A stretch of 64,000 bases of DNA from Halalkalicoccus sp. CGA53 (GCF_036429475.1 NZ_CP144125.1:2542001-2606000); one strand, 5' to 3'. Shown: positions 8,252-17,160, counted from the first letter of the stretch. Numbers and translations are program-made. Notes: generated by a model not told the origin, from the letters alone.

Positions 8252-9379
8252 CTACCGTGCGTCCTGCTCGTACGACGAGAGCAGCCAGTTGTCGGGACAG
8301 AGCAGCGTGAGGCCGTTGACCTGCCAGGCGGACTCGCCCTCGCCGCTCAAGTCGTAGACGAGCAGCGGGGCCTCGTCGGTCGCGCGCGCGAGCGGCCACG
8401 AGTCCGACGGGACGAACCCGTACGCCCGCAGGAGCGACGCGGGGAGCGATCGCCCCCTGTGAGTGACTAGGTGACTGTCCCGCGAGTCCCGGAGCACGCG
8501 GGAGAGCAGCGCCGACCCGGCCGCCGGATTGCAGTCGGTCGCCAGCAGCGGGAGGACCTCGGCGAGGTTCGTCGTCGCGACGCCGTCGACCTCCCGTCTG
8601 CCCGCGACGATCCCCGCGACGGGGACCCCGTCCCGTCGCGCGACGTAGGCCGTGTACGTCCAGTCGGGGTTCCCGAACCGCCAGTCGTACGACGATCGGG
8701 TGCGGCGTGCGTGGACGCGATCCGGCCGCATGCGCTCGTAGATGTCGACGAACGTCTCGCTGGGAACGGAGTCGTGGCGTTCGACGGCGATCCCGGTTGC
8801 GTCGTAGAGCGCCGAACCGATACGGGTACGCACGCCGGCGTACCGGCCCGCCACCCGTCCCGAGACCCTCCGGAGGGTCGTCGGCACGGCACCCTCGGAC
8901 TCGGCGGCGAGGATCGGTCCCGGGTCCTGTATCCGGTAGTAGTCCTCCATCGTTCGGGCGATGCGACCGCCCATCTTCCGGTATCCTGGCAGCGACCTCT
9001 CGTTGGGATTGTTGAACGCGAACGCAGGCTCGCCCTCGCGGTATCGGTCCATCATCCGACGGGTCATCCGGGTGAACAGCCCCCGGCGTCTGTGCTCGGC
9101 GTGGACCATCGTGTCGCCCCAGCGGATCGCCAGCGCCGTCTCCCCGCCCGCGGCCACCTCGAAGGGGACGCAGGGTCTCGCTCCGGCGAGCGTTTCGTCG
9201 AACTCCGCGACGAGTATCGGGACCTCGGCGGAGACGGGGTTTGCCTCGTACTTCCAGGCGAACCACCGCTCGTCGACGGGCCCGAACGTCTCGGTGTAGA
9301 GGTCGACGAACGCCTCTCGGTCGTCCGTCTCGAACGGTCGGATCGCGTAGCCGTCCGGATCGGTCGTAAGGGTGCTCAC
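8252..9379 (-). CDS. GNAT-family N-acetyltransferase (EPS-region type)
   Basis: This 375-residue protein has an N-terminal GNAT domain: YAIRPFETDDREAFVDLY opens it and RWGDTMVHAEHRRRGLFTRM (about 87-105) holds the acetyl-CoA loop. A second, poorly defined domain follows with EVLPLLATD and a C-terminal LLVYDLSGEGESAW. The GTG at 9379 (VSTLTTDPDG) was chosen, although the frame is open upstream, because a promoter element is centred 29 nt before it and the paralogue aligns from there. The paralogue at 17397-18527 has the same order of blocks. It probably acylates an amino sugar of the surface glycan; the acceptor is unknown. Confidence 0.75.
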   Translation of the reverse strand: MSTLTTDPDGYAIRPFETDDREAFVDLYTETFGPVDERWFAWKYEANPVSAEVPILVAEFDETLAGARPCVPFEVAAGGETALAIRWGDTMVHAEHRRRGLFTRMTRRMMDRYREGEPAFAFNNPNERSLPGYRKMGGRIARTMEDYYRIQDPGPILAAESEGAVPTTLRRVSGRVAGRYAGVRTRIGSALYDATGIAVERHDSVPSETFVDIYERMRPDRVHARRTRSSYDWRFGNPDWTYTAYVARRDGVPVAGIVAGRREVDGVATTNLAEVLPLLATDCNPAAGSALLSRVLRDSRDSHLVTHRGRSLPASLLRAYGFVPSDSWPLARATDEAPLLVYDLSGEGESAWQVNGLTLLCPDNWLLSSYEQDAR

Positions 9380-9404
9380 GTCCGGATCTCCCCCGGCCGA
9401 CGCT

Positions 9405-9422
9405 TTGTTATCCTGCGCTTTC
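9405..9422 (-). promoter_or_regulatory. RNARS-N6-ATAACWA element, GNAT gene
   Basis: On the minus strand: GAAAG, CGCAGG, ATAACAA, centred 29 nt before the GTG start at 9379. It decides the start of that gene. Confidence 0.55.
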
Positions 9423-9561
9423 GCCGCCTGCTCGGGGATCGGAGCCGTCGGAGACGGAGCCCGGTCGGTCCGCTCCCGACCTCCTCGCACTCGTGCGCCG
9501 ACCGGACACCGGATAACGGTCAAACCGTCTGGCGCTGCCGGCAGCCCGATCGGAGGTTGGC

Positions 9562-10929
9562 TCAGAGGTAGCCGAGGTCCTCCAGGTTCGACTGGATCCG
9601 TCGACCGATCTCGGTCGTGTCGGTCGCGTCGTCACGCGAGTGCGTTCGCAGGCCGTCGATTCGACCGTCGAGCCGACCGCGCACCCGGTCGAGCCGCTCG
9701 TCCGCCCCCGCGACGACGCGCTCGTCGGCCGCGGTTCCGCGAAGCAGGAACTCCTCGCCGCGCTCGTTCCGGACGTACTTCTCCTCGCCGTCCGTGAGGA
9801 CGCGCCACCGCGTCACCGGGGTCTCCGTGCGCCCGGTGTGAGGGACGTCCTCCTCGATCAGCGCGTAGCCGTCGTCGGATCGGAGTGTCCGCGCGGGAGC
9901 GTTCTCCCGGATCATTCCGGGGAGCCGGCCCAGCTCCGCCGGGTCCGCGATCACGCTCCCCTCGCGCTGGCCGGGGTGTTTGACGACCAGCGGGACGTTC
10001 GTTGTGACGTCACGGACGTAGTGGACCGGGTCCGCCGATCGGTCGAACTCGCCGAGGGTCTTTCCGTGGTCGGAGCAGACGATCACCAGCGTCTCCTCGA
10101 ACGTGTCGACCGCCGCGAGCGTCTCCAGCAGGTCGTGGAGCTTCGCGTCCTGGTACCGGAGCGCCGCGTCGTAGTACTGGAGAACGCGTTCGCGGCGGTC
10201 GGGATCGAGGTCGGCCCTGCCGAGTACGTACGCGAGCAGCCGGGTGTTCAGCAGCCGCGGTTCGAGCCGGCTCGACGGCGGGGGGATGTCGAGCGCGCGA
10301 AAGGCGTCTGCCGGCGGGAAGTAGGGGCTGTGTGCCTCCATCAGGTTGAGGAAGGTGAACGTCGGCGCCGGGTCGGTCGCCGTCGTCTCCACCCAGCGAC
10401 TCGCCCGCTCGACCAGGCTCGCCGTAAAGAAGGGTCGTTTGAGCAGGAACGCCGGCTGTTTCGCGGCTCGCCCGATCCAGGTGTGCCACCGCGAGCGGCG
10501 CCGGTCGTCCCCCGTGTGGATCGGCGCCCCCGCCTCGGAGGAGATCTCGAGGTCCCACTCGACGAACTCGTCGAACCCCCGGTCCAGCCCGGTGAGGCGG
10601 CCGACCCAGGGGTTGTTCGAGAAGCCGGCCGTCCGATACCCCACGTCCGAGAGCCCCTCGGCGAGCGTCTCCAGACCCGCCGGGAGCCTGGTCGTCCGGT
10701 CGGCGAACCCGGTCGTCGCCCCGTGTTCGGACGGGTAGCGCCCGCTGAACATCGAGGCGTGCGAGGGAAGCGTCCAGTGTGCCGGCGCGTACGCGTTCTC
10801 GAAGACGGTCGCGCGTCGAGCCAGCGCGTCGAGCGCCGGCGTCGTCTCCCGGTCGTGACCGAAGAGCGAGACTCGATCCTTTCGAACGGAATCCAGCACC
10901 ACGAACAGGACGTCCTGCTGATCGGACAT
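9562..10929 (-). CDS. Sulfatase-fold enzyme with Thr at the nucleophile site
   Basis: This 455-residue protein belongs to the alkaline-phosphatase superfamily, sulfatase branch. Metal-site motifs are VLDSVRKDRVSLFG (11-24, Asp13) and SDHGK near 286-290. The segment HWTLPSHASMFSGRYPSEHG (51-70) is where sulfatases carry CxPSR. Here Thr53 replaces the cysteine/serine that becomes formylglycine, so a classical sulfatase mechanism is unlikely. A Thr nucleophile is known in phosphotransferase members such as LtaS-type enzymes. Decoration of the glycan with a phospho-group is therefore possible but unproven. The ending EDLGYL recurs at the end of the phosphodiesterase at 49732 as SDLGYL. Confidence 0.75.
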   Translation of the reverse strand: MSDQQDVLFVVLDSVRKDRVSLFGHDRETTPALDALARRATVFENAYAPAHWTLPSHASMFSGRYPSEHGATTGFADRTTRLPAGLETLAEGLSDVGYRTAGFSNNPWVGRLTGLDRGFDEFVEWDLEISSEAGAPIHTGDDRRRSRWHTWIGRAAKQPAFLLKRPFFTASLVERASRWVETTATDPAPTFTFLNLMEAHSPYFPPADAFRALDIPPPSSRLEPRLLNTRLLAYVLGRADLDPDRRERVLQYYDAALRYQDAKLHDLLETLAAVDTFEETLVIVCSDHGKTLGEFDRSADPVHYVRDVTTNVPLVVKHPGQREGSVIADPAELGRLPGMIRENAPARTLRSDDGYALIEEDVPHTGRTETPVTRWRVLTDGEEKYVRNERGEEFLLRGTAADERVVAGADERLDRVRGRLDGRIDGLRTHSRDDATDTTEIGRRIQSNLEDLGYL

Positions 10930-10954
10930 GCCGAACCGGCGACGGGGAGGCCGT

Positions 10955-10972
10955 TAGTTATGTCCCGTACCT
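10955..10972 (-). promoter_or_regulatory. ATAACWA element, sulfatase-fold gene
   Basis: ATAACTA is centred 29 nt before the ATG at 10929. The upstream half (AGGTA) is a poor match. Confidence 0.45.
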
Positions 10973-11232
10973 GTTCGCGCCCCTCATACGTCGAACGGAC
11001 AGGTAGCGCGGGATACCATTCTCGAACGGACGTGAAAGGACGCCGCCGAACCCGCCCACGCACCCGGGGGCGAACGTACCCCCGATCCCACATGTTCGTT
11101 TAACCCTCTCTTTCGGCGCGACCGCGCCCGTTCGGACGGCGCTCGCGGGCGTCCGCGATCCCGCCCCTGGTCCGTCCGGAGCCGGTCCGTCCGTCGGCTC
11201 TCGAGATCGATCTCCTCGCCGGCCGTCCCCGG

Positions 11233-11250
11233 GTAGGCCGCGGATAACAA
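11233..11250 (+). promoter_or_regulatory. RNARS-N6-ATAACWA element
   Basis: GTAGG, CCGCGG, ATAACAA. It is centred 44 nt before a small ORF at 11291 and about 165 nt before the annotated gene at 11413. Confidence 0.5.
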
Positions 11251-11290
11251 ACGTACGAGGCTCCGAGGAAACGACAGTCGACCCCGCACC

Positions 11291-11416
11291 ATGTCCCGTC
11301 CTCACCGATCCGTAGCCCCCGCGGTCAGTCCCGGACGCACCGACCGGCTGCCGGTGTCCCCACCCGCCGCCGAGCACGACGTACGCCGCCCGTACGGGGT
11401 GGAGACGAGGTCGTGA
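11291..11416 (+). CDS. Possible upstream small ORF coupled to toroid protein gene
   Basis: This ORF of 41 codons begins MSRPHRSVAPAV and ends GVETRS. Its TGA overlaps the GTG start of the following gene (GTGA), allowing translational coupling. It fills the gap between the promoter element and the gene. Its composition (Arg, Pro, Val) is not diagnostic and I recognise no family. It may be a leader peptide or chance. Confidence 0.3.
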   Translation: MSRPHRSVAPAVSPGRTDRLPVSPPAAEHDVRRPYGVETRS

Positions 11417-12636
11417 GCGAACGACACCGACGTGGCGACGCCGACCGACCGACCGTCGAGCGGAGGGCGGTCCTCGCGACCTGTGATCGCACGCTCCGGT
11501 GGGCACGCGAGCGCGAGTACGCCGGCTGGGACCCCTACGACGGGTTGAACTCGCCGGTCCTCCCGGACGGACACCCGCTGGTTCGCCTGCTCGTCCTCCA
11601 CGGGGTCGGACGAGCGCCGGTAAACCTCCGCCCGCTCCTCTTGATCCCGAAGGAGAGGAACCCGAAGGGGATCGGGCTGTTCGCGACGGCGTATCTCGAC
11701 TGCTACGTGGCGACCGGCGAGCCGGAGTATCTCACGGAGGCCGAGACGCTCCTCGCGTGGCTCGCCGCGAACACCGCACCGACGTCCGAACACCCGTCCT
11801 GGGGCTACAACTTCGACTGGCAGAACGGTCGTGAGTTCTACCTGCGGGCGTACGAGCCCTCGACCGTCGTGAGCGTCTTCTGCGGGCGTCCGTTCCTCGA
11901 ACACTACCGGCTCACGGGCACCGAGCGCTCGCTCGAGACCGCTCTCGGCGTCTGTTCGTTCGTCGAGGAAGAGGTGAACAGACGTCGAGCCGACGGCTTC
12001 GACGCGTACACGTACACGCGCTCGGACTCGTTCGTGGTCGTGAACGTCAACGCGCTCGCCGCGAGCTTCCTCGCCGAGACCGCCGCCGAGAGCGGCGAGG
12101 AGGCGCTGGGAACGAGGGCCGACTCGGTCGCGGCGTTCGTCGCCGCCCAGCAGGTCGACAGCGGCGCGTGGTACTACTCGAGCCCGCCCGAGCGCTCGCC
12201 GCTTACCCACGACAACTTCCACACCGGGTTCGTCCTCGAGTCCCTCGATCGGTATCTCGCCGTCCGCGAGGGCGACCGTGGTGTACGGCGCGCCCTCGCC
12301 AGGGGCGTTCGGTTCTACCGCGAGAACCTCTTCGAGGCGGACGGGGCGCCGCGGTTCGAACACGACACGCCATACCCGCGGGACGCCCACGCAGCGGCGC
12401 AGGCGATCGTCACGTTCCTCGGCTCCGAGAGAAGGGACCGGGAGATGGCCAGGCGGGTGTGTCGCTGGTCGCTCGAGGAACTCCTCGACCCCCAGGGCTA
12501 CTTCTACCGGTACCGCGGTCGGTTCCTCGACGACACGACGCCGTACATGCGGTGGAGTCAAGCGTGGATGTGTCGTGCGCTCTCCGCGTTCGTCCGTCGT
12601 ACCGGACCGCTCCCGACGGGTGAAGCCGACCCATAA
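11413..12636 (+). CDS. Alpha/alpha-toroid protein of unknown function
   Basis: This 407-residue soluble protein has repeated helical hairpins and conserved aromatic/acidic motifs: WAREREYAGWDPYDGLNS near 30, GAWYYSSPPERSPLTHDNFH near 255, and a C-terminal DTTPYMRWSQAWM. The pattern suggests an (alpha/alpha) barrel like six-hairpin glycosidases or the glucuronyl C5-epimerase catalytic region, which would suit work on uronic-acid glycans. Such haloarchaeal proteins are often wrongly labelled as antibiotic transporter permeases, but no membrane segment is present. The GTG start overlaps the stop of a small ORF. The paralogue at 25442-26665 has the same length and motifs. Confidence 0.65.
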   Translation: MSERHRRGDADRPTVERRAVLATCDRTLRWAREREYAGWDPYDGLNSPVLPDGHPLVRLLVLHGVGRAPVNLRPLLLIPKERNPKGIGLFATAYLDCYVATGEPEYLTEAETLLAWLAANTAPTSEHPSWGYNFDWQNGREFYLRAYEPSTVVSVFCGRPFLEHYRLTGTERSLETALGVCSFVEEEVNRRRADGFDAYTYTRSDSFVVVNVNALAASFLAETAAESGEEALGTRADSVAAFVAAQQVDSGAWYYSSPPERSPLTHDNFHTGFVLESLDRYLAVREGDRGVRRALARGVRFYRENLFEADGAPRFEHDTPYPRDAHAAAQAIVTFLGSERRDREMARRVCRWSLEELLDPQGYFYRYRGRFLDDTTPYMRWSQAWMCRALSAFVRRTGPLPTGEADP

Positions 12637-12639
12637 CAA
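12622..12639 (+). promoter_or_regulatory. RNARS-N6-ATAACWA element
   Basis: GAAGC, CGACCC, ATAACAA. It overlaps the last codons of the preceding gene and is centred 37 nt before a small-ORF ATG at 12673; the dehydrogenase starts 176 nt downstream. Confidence 0.5.
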
Positions 12640-12672
12640 TGGCCGTCCCACCGAATGGATCGATATATCGTG

Positions 12673-12732
12673 ATGGGTTTCGTCGACGTGGATGTACTGT
12701 GTGGTTCTCCGCCCGAGGGTCGGCCCGTATGA
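12673..12732 (+). CDS. Possible upstream small ORF 1
   Basis: This 19-codon frame (MGFVDVDVLCGSPPEGRPV) has a TGA that overlaps the ATG of the next small ORF as ATGA. It lies at the expected distance from the promoter element. No homologue is recognised; it could be chance. Confidence 0.25.
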   Translation: MGFVDVDVLCGSPPEGRPV

Positions 12733-12815
12733 GACGGCTCGGGGTGGATGTCGGAGGGAGGACTGACACGGAGGGATCGATCGCCGACTGCCAGCCTCGA
12801 GGGGGGCGGCCGTGA
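12729..12815 (+). CDS. Possible upstream small ORF 2
   Basis: This 28-codon frame begins MRRLGVDVGGRTDTEG. Its TGA overlaps the GTG of the dehydrogenase gene (GTGA). Together with the preceding ORF it makes a chain of stop/start overlaps from the promoter to the gene. The function is unknown. Confidence 0.25.
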   Translation: MRRLGVDVGGRTDTEGSIADCQPRGGRP

Positions 12816-14056
12816 CCGACGTCTGCGTCCACGGCCTGGGGTACGTCGGACTCCCGACGGCGACGCTGTTCGCGAGCGCCGGCTACGGGGTCCACGGCGT
12901 CGACGTCGACGAACGCGTCGTTGAGCGGATCCGGGGCGGTCGCCTCCCGGGGATCGAGGAGACGCTCGCCGAACGTGTCGAGGCAGCGCTCGGGCGCGAG
13001 CGACTCGGCCTCTCGACGACGCCGGTCGTGGCGGCACACCACGTCATCTGCGTGCCGACGCCGCTGACGGCGGCCGGCGACCCGGAGTTCGCCCCCCTCG
13101 ACGCCGCCTCGGACGCCGTCTCCGAGGTGCTCCGAGAGGGGGATACGGTCGTCGTTGAGTCGACGGTGCCGCCGGGGACGACGGCGACACGGGTCGGCGA
13201 GGCGCTCGCGTCGTCGGGGCTCGCCGCCGGTGGCGAGTTCTCGCTCGCGTACTGTCCCGAGACGGCGCTCCCGGGGCGGATGATAGCGGAGATCCGGGGG
13301 AACGACCGGGTGATCGGGGGCGTGACGGATGAGTCGACCGCCGCGGCGGTGGCGCTCTACGGGCCCGCGATCACGGGCGAGATCCACCGCTGTCCCGACC
13401 CGACGACCGCCGAGTTCGTCAAGCTGCTCCAGAACACTCACCGGATGGCGAACGTCGCGCTCGCGAACGAGTTCGCCCGGCTCGCCGACGGCTTCGGCGT
13501 CGACTCCCGGGTAAGCATCGCGCTCGCGAACACCCACCCACGGGTCGAGATCTTGGAGCCGGGGCTCGGCGTCGGGGGCCACTGTCTCCCGATCGACCCG
13601 CTGTTTCTGACGCAGGCGACCGACGGCAACTCGCTGATCGAGCGGGCGCTCGCGGTGAACGACTCGATGGTCGGGTTCGTCGCCGGGCTCCTCTCGGAAC
13701 ACCTCGACGGGCTCTCGGGGTCGACCGTGACGATCCTCGGGGTCTCGTACAAGGCGAACGTCACCGACACCAGGGAGAGCCCCGCGCTCGCGCTGGCAGA
13801 GCGACTAACGGAGGAGGCCGCGACGGTTCGCCTCCACGACCCGTGTGTGACCGAGGGGTCGCTCGACCTGCTCCCGCTCGGCGACGCGCTCTCGGACGCG
13901 GACGCGCTCGTCCTCGCCACCGATCACGACGAGTACGTTTCGCTCGATCCACGGACGGCGAGCGAACGGATGCGCGGACGGCTCGTCGTCGACTGCAGGG
14001 GGCTGTTCGACCCCGCCGAGTGGCACCGACACGGACTGACCGTGCGAACGGTATGA
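12812..14056 (+). CDS. wecC: UDP-N-acetyl-D-mannosamine dehydrogenase-like (WecC type)
   Basis: This 414-residue NAD-dependent UDP-sugar dehydrogenase would oxidise C6 of a UDP-hexosamine in two steps to the uronic acid. The Rossmann motif is GLGYVGLPTA (8-17). The middle domain has STVPPGTT and CPETALPGRM, then KLLQNTHRMANVALANE, typical of the ManNAc branch. The catalytic cysteine is Cys258 in GVGGHCLPIDP, and the C-terminal domain has GVSYKANVTDTRESPA. With the epimerase at 7139 it would give UDP-ManNAcA. Substrate choice within the family is inferred. The gene appears to lead an operon with the two genes that follow. A second dehydrogenase is at 43938. Confidence 0.88.
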   Translation: MTDVCVHGLGYVGLPTATLFASAGYGVHGVDVDERVVERIRGGRLPGIEETLAERVEAALGRERLGLSTTPVVAAHHVICVPTPLTAAGDPEFAPLDAASDAVSEVLREGDTVVVESTVPPGTTATRVGEALASSGLAAGGEFSLAYCPETALPGRMIAEIRGNDRVIGGVTDESTAAAVALYGPAITGEIHRCPDPTTAEFVKLLQNTHRMANVALANEFARLADGFGVDSRVSIALANTHPRVEILEPGLGVGGHCLPIDPLFLTQATDGNSLIERALAVNDSMVGFVAGLLSEHLDGLSGSTVTILGVSYKANVTDTRESPALALAERLTEEAATVRLHDPCVTEGSLDLLPLGDALSDADALVLATDHDEYVSLDPRTASERMRGRLVVDCRGLFDPAEWHRHGLTVRTV

Positions 14057-14075
14057 CGGGCTCACCACACGACAC

Positions 14076-15146
14076 ATGACCACGACCACACGGACGACGG
14101 CGAGGTACGCGGTCTGGATCGACCTAGCGAGCCCGTCGCACCCCTTCTTCTTCGACGCGCTCGTCGACGGGCTCTCGGGGGTCGACGTCAGAACGACCGT
14201 CAGGCGGAAGACGGAGACGGCAGCGCTGAGCGCCGACCTCGGCTTCGACCACCGGGTGATCGGACGCGACTTCGACGACCCCCGCCTCCGGAAGGTCGGC
14301 ATCCCGCTTCGCGCCGCCGAACTCGCCGTTCGGATGCCCGACTGCGGCGTCTCGCTCTCCTCGCGGAACGCGATGTGTATCCTCGCCTCGCGGGCCCGCG
14401 GGGTCCCCTCGATCCACTTCACCGACAACGACATCACCGCGTACGTCCCCGACCTCACGGCGGAGAAGCTCTACAACCGGATCGAGGCGACGGCGACGCA
14501 CAACGTCGTCCCGCGGGCGTTCCGCGTCGGGGAACTCTACCGACGCGGTGCGGGCGTCGACCGGGTTCACACCTACGACGGCTACAAGGAGGACGTCTAC
14601 GTCGCCACGTTCGAACCGGACCCGGCGTTCCTCGACCGGCTGCCCTTCTCGTCGTACCTCGTCGTCAGGCCTGAGGCACTCACCGCGGCGTACATCGACC
14701 CGGAGGTGGAGTCGATCGTCCCACGGCTGCTCTCGGACGCCGTCGATCGCGGCTACAACGTCGTCTACCTCCCCCGGAAACGCGGCGACGAGGGCTTCTG
14801 TGACGGGTTCCCCGCCGATCGGGTCTACGTCCCGCCCACACCGCTCAACGGCCTCGACCTCGCGTGGCACGCCAACTGCGTGCTCACCGGTTCCGGGACG
14901 ATGGCTCGCGAGGCCGCCTGCATGGGAAAACCCGCGGTCTCGTTCTTCCCGGCACAGCTGCTCTCGGTCGACCGCGAGCTCGTCGGTGAGGGCCGGGTCT
15001 TTCACTCGCGAGAGCCACGGGCGATCCTCGACCACATCGACGCGCTGGACGCGGCCGACCGCCGGCCCGACCTGCGCCGGTCGAGACGGGTCAGGGCCGA
15101 GGTCGCGGCACTCACCGAACGACTGGTCGCGGAGGTCGCATCGTGA
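14076..15146 (+). CDS. DUF354 protein (GT-B-like fold)
   Basis: This 356-residue protein is a member of archaeal DUF354, which is related in fold to UDP-GlcNAc 2-epimerase and family-B glycosyltransferases. Visible signatures are VWIDLASPSHPFFFDALVDG (N-terminal nucleotide-binding half), IHFTDNDITAY, YDGYKEDVYVATF in the linker and LTGSGTMAREAACMGKPAVS, the family's donor-site-like loop. The reaction is not established; most copies lie in glycan loci. It follows the dehydrogenase by 19 nt and its stop overlaps the GTG of the FkbM gene, so it is part of an operon. A divergent paralogue is at 26781. Confidence 0.8.
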   Translation: MTTTTRTTARYAVWIDLASPSHPFFFDALVDGLSGVDVRTTVRRKTETAALSADLGFDHRVIGRDFDDPRLRKVGIPLRAAELAVRMPDCGVSLSSRNAMCILASRARGVPSIHFTDNDITAYVPDLTAEKLYNRIEATATHNVVPRAFRVGELYRRGAGVDRVHTYDGYKEDVYVATFEPDPAFLDRLPFSSYLVVRPEALTAAYIDPEVESIVPRLLSDAVDRGYNVVYLPRKRGDEGFCDGFPADRVYVPPTPLNGLDLAWHANCVLTGSGTMAREAACMGKPAVSFFPAQLLSVDRELVGEGRVFHSREPRAILDHIDALDAADRRPDLRRSRRVRAEVAALTERLVAEVAS

Positions 15147-16180
15147 CGGGACGCCGAGAGGGCGGGCCGCGCGCGGCGCTCTCCCGGCTCAGACGTGCGC
15201 TCTCCGAGCCCGAGCAGGCCTCCCGGTTCCTCGAGCGGAGGATCGCGGAGCTCGTCGCCCTCGCGAGAGTGCCACGACCCGGAGCGATCGCCGCGTACCT
15301 CTTCGCGGGCGCGACGGGGCTCCGTCCGTACGACCGCTACCTCCGGTACCTCGCCTGGCGGTGTGGAGGGACGATCGCTCGAGAGATCGCGGGCTCCGAG
15401 ATGGTCCTCGACCTCGCCGACGCGGGGCTCTCGCGCGAGCTGTGGCTCTACGGCGTTCGCGAGGAGACCACCGTCGAGCGCTTCGAGGAGGAGCTCTCGA
15501 TCCTCCGATCGGAGGTCGACGGCCCCGTCGGCGTCATCGAGATCGGTGCGAACCTCGGCTACTTCGCGCTCGCGGAGGCGCGATCGCTCGGCGAGCGCGC
15601 GGAGATCGTCGCGTTCGAACCCGATCCCCGGAACCGGTCGCTGCTGCGCGAGACCCTCGCGAGAAACGGGCTCGGCGACGTCACCGTCGAGCCGTACGCG
15701 CTCGGCGCGAGCGACGCCGACGCCACGCTCTCCGCCTCGACACACTCGAACCGGAACCGGATCGAACCCCGACGCGAACACCGGGGCCCCCTCTCGCTGA
15801 CGGGCGAGACCCGGGAGGTGGCGATGCGGTCGGTCGACAGCTATCTCCGCTCGACCGGCCGTTCCCCCGACTCCGTCCACGTCGTCCGGATGGACGTCGA
15901 GGGCTACGAGACGGAGATCCTGCAGGGGATGCGCTCGCTGTTCGAGGCCGAGGGCCCCCTCCTGCTCTTCGTTGAGGTCCACCCGGGCCTCCTGAGCGAA
16001 GTCGAGTTCGAGCGGTTCGTCTCGACGCTCTGTGACCACGGCTTCGAGCTCCGGTGTGCGATCTCCGAGGGGATCTCCGCGCGACCGTTCGACGGCACGC
16101 TCGACGTCCCCGACCTCCGTTCGATCCCCTCCGTGGGGCGATCGGGGTTCAAGCTGTTCGTCAAACGGTCGGGGGAGTAG
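15143..16180 (+). CDS. FkbM-family methyltransferase
   Basis: This 345-residue SAM-dependent methyltransferase has its AdoMet motif EIGANLGYFALAEARSLG near 132-150. Motif II is EIVAFEPDPRNRSLLRETL, followed by VVRMDVEGYETEILQGM and the FVEVHPGLL strand typical of FkbM. It probably O-methylates a sugar hydroxyl of the glycan. An N-terminal helical extension of about 110 residues precedes the catalytic domain. The GTG start overlaps the previous gene's TGA (GTGA), so translation is coupled. It is the last gene of the run that starts at 12812. Confidence 0.85.
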   Translation: MTGRREGGPRAALSRLRRALSEPEQASRFLERRIAELVALARVPRPGAIAAYLFAGATGLRPYDRYLRYLAWRCGGTIAREIAGSEMVLDLADAGLSRELWLYGVREETTVERFEEELSILRSEVDGPVGVIEIGANLGYFALAEARSLGERAEIVAFEPDPRNRSLLRETLARNGLGDVTVEPYALGASDADATLSASTHSNRNRIEPRREHRGPLSLTGETREVAMRSVDSYLRSTGRSPDSVHVVRMDVEGYETEILQGMRSLFEAEGPLLLFVEVHPGLLSEVEFERFVSTLCDHGFELRCAISEGISARPFDGTLDVPDLRSIPSVGRSGFKLFVKRSGE

Positions 16181-16316
16181 CGCCCGCTTACTCGCGTAGG
16201 GGTCGAAGAACTATGGCCGGCGCACGAGAGCTTCACCGGTAGCAGCCGATCGACTCGACGCGCCGCGCGACCCGGGGAGGGCGCTCTCCGGGGTCGATCG
16301 GTTGGAGAGACCCGAC

Positions 16317-17153
16317 ATGAGCTACGACGACTACCTCGATCGGAAGAAGTTGATCCTCACGGTCGCGACGACCGGGGCGATCCACGGAAAGGACGCCAAC
16401 CCGAACCTCCCGGAACAGCCCGAGGAGATCGCCCGGGAGGTGAGACGGTGCGAAGAACTCGGGGCGGCGATCGCCCACGTCCACTCGCGCGACGAGTACG
16501 GCGAGAACGACTACGGGCGGATCCAGGAGGTCAACGACGCCATCAGGGCCGAGTGTGACGACGTCATCATCCAGAACACCACCGGGGGTCAGAGCGCCTA
16601 CGAGAAGCGCGTCCAGGGGATCCGGACCGACCCCCTCCCCGAGATGGCCTCGCTCGACATGGGGCCGTTCAATCGCGATCGCCACATCATCACCGAGCAC
16701 ACCCGACACAACATCGACGCGCTGGCGACGGAGATGCAGGAGAAGGGGATCAAACCCGAGCTCGAGGCGTTCAACAACGGCCACCTGAACGAGGTCTACC
16801 GGCTGATCGAGACGGGGCTCTTAGAGGAACCCTACTACATCAACCTCATCTTCGGCTACGGCACGTTCTCGATCCCGCACCCGCGAAACGTGCTCACGCT
16901 CGTCGAGAGCCTGCCCGAGGGGGCCGAGTTCAACTTGCTCGCGGTCGGCCCCCACCAGCTCCCGCTGACGACGCTCGCGATCCTCCTCGGTGGCCACGTC
17001 CGGATCGGGATGGAGGACAACCTCTACTACGAGCGCGGCGTCAAAGCACGGAGCAACGCCCAGCTGGTCGAGCGAACCGTGCGGATCGCAGAGGGACTGG
17101 GTCGCGACCTCGCGACGCCGGAGGAGGCCCGCGAGCTGCTCGGCATGCGGTGA
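16317..17153 (+). CDS. BKACE-family beta-keto acid cleavage enzyme
   Basis: This 278-residue TIM-barrel enzyme of the DUF849/BKACE family would condense a beta-keto acid with acetyl-CoA and split it. Family features are KLILTVATTGA at the N-terminus, AHVHSRDEYG with the zinc-binding HxH near 52-56, IIQNTTGGQSAYE, KPELEAFNNGHLNEVYRL and RIGMEDNLYYERGVKARSNA. The ATG at 16317 was preferred to a TTG five codons upstream. It looks out of place in a polysaccharide region, and its substrate cannot be told. A weak ATAACTA-like element (AGAACTATGG) lies about 105 nt upstream. Confidence 0.85.
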   Translation: MSYDDYLDRKKLILTVATTGAIHGKDANPNLPEQPEEIAREVRRCEELGAAIAHVHSRDEYGENDYGRIQEVNDAIRAECDDVIIQNTTGGQSAYEKRVQGIRTDPLPEMASLDMGPFNRDRHIITEHTRHNIDALATEMQEKGIKPELEAFNNGHLNEVYRLIETGLLEEPYYINLIFGYGTFSIPHPRNVLTLVESLPEGAEFNLLAVGPHQLPLTTLAILLGGHVRIGMEDNLYYERGVKARSNAQLVERTVRIAEGLGRDLATPEEARELLGMR

Positions 17154-17160
17154 CCGGGGC

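Noticed and set aside
16200-16218. GTAGG...AGAACTATGG before the BKACE gene, like the shared promoter element
   Set aside because: Only part of the second half matches and it lies about 105 nt from the start with no small ORF at the expected place. Mentioned in the gene entry but not counted.
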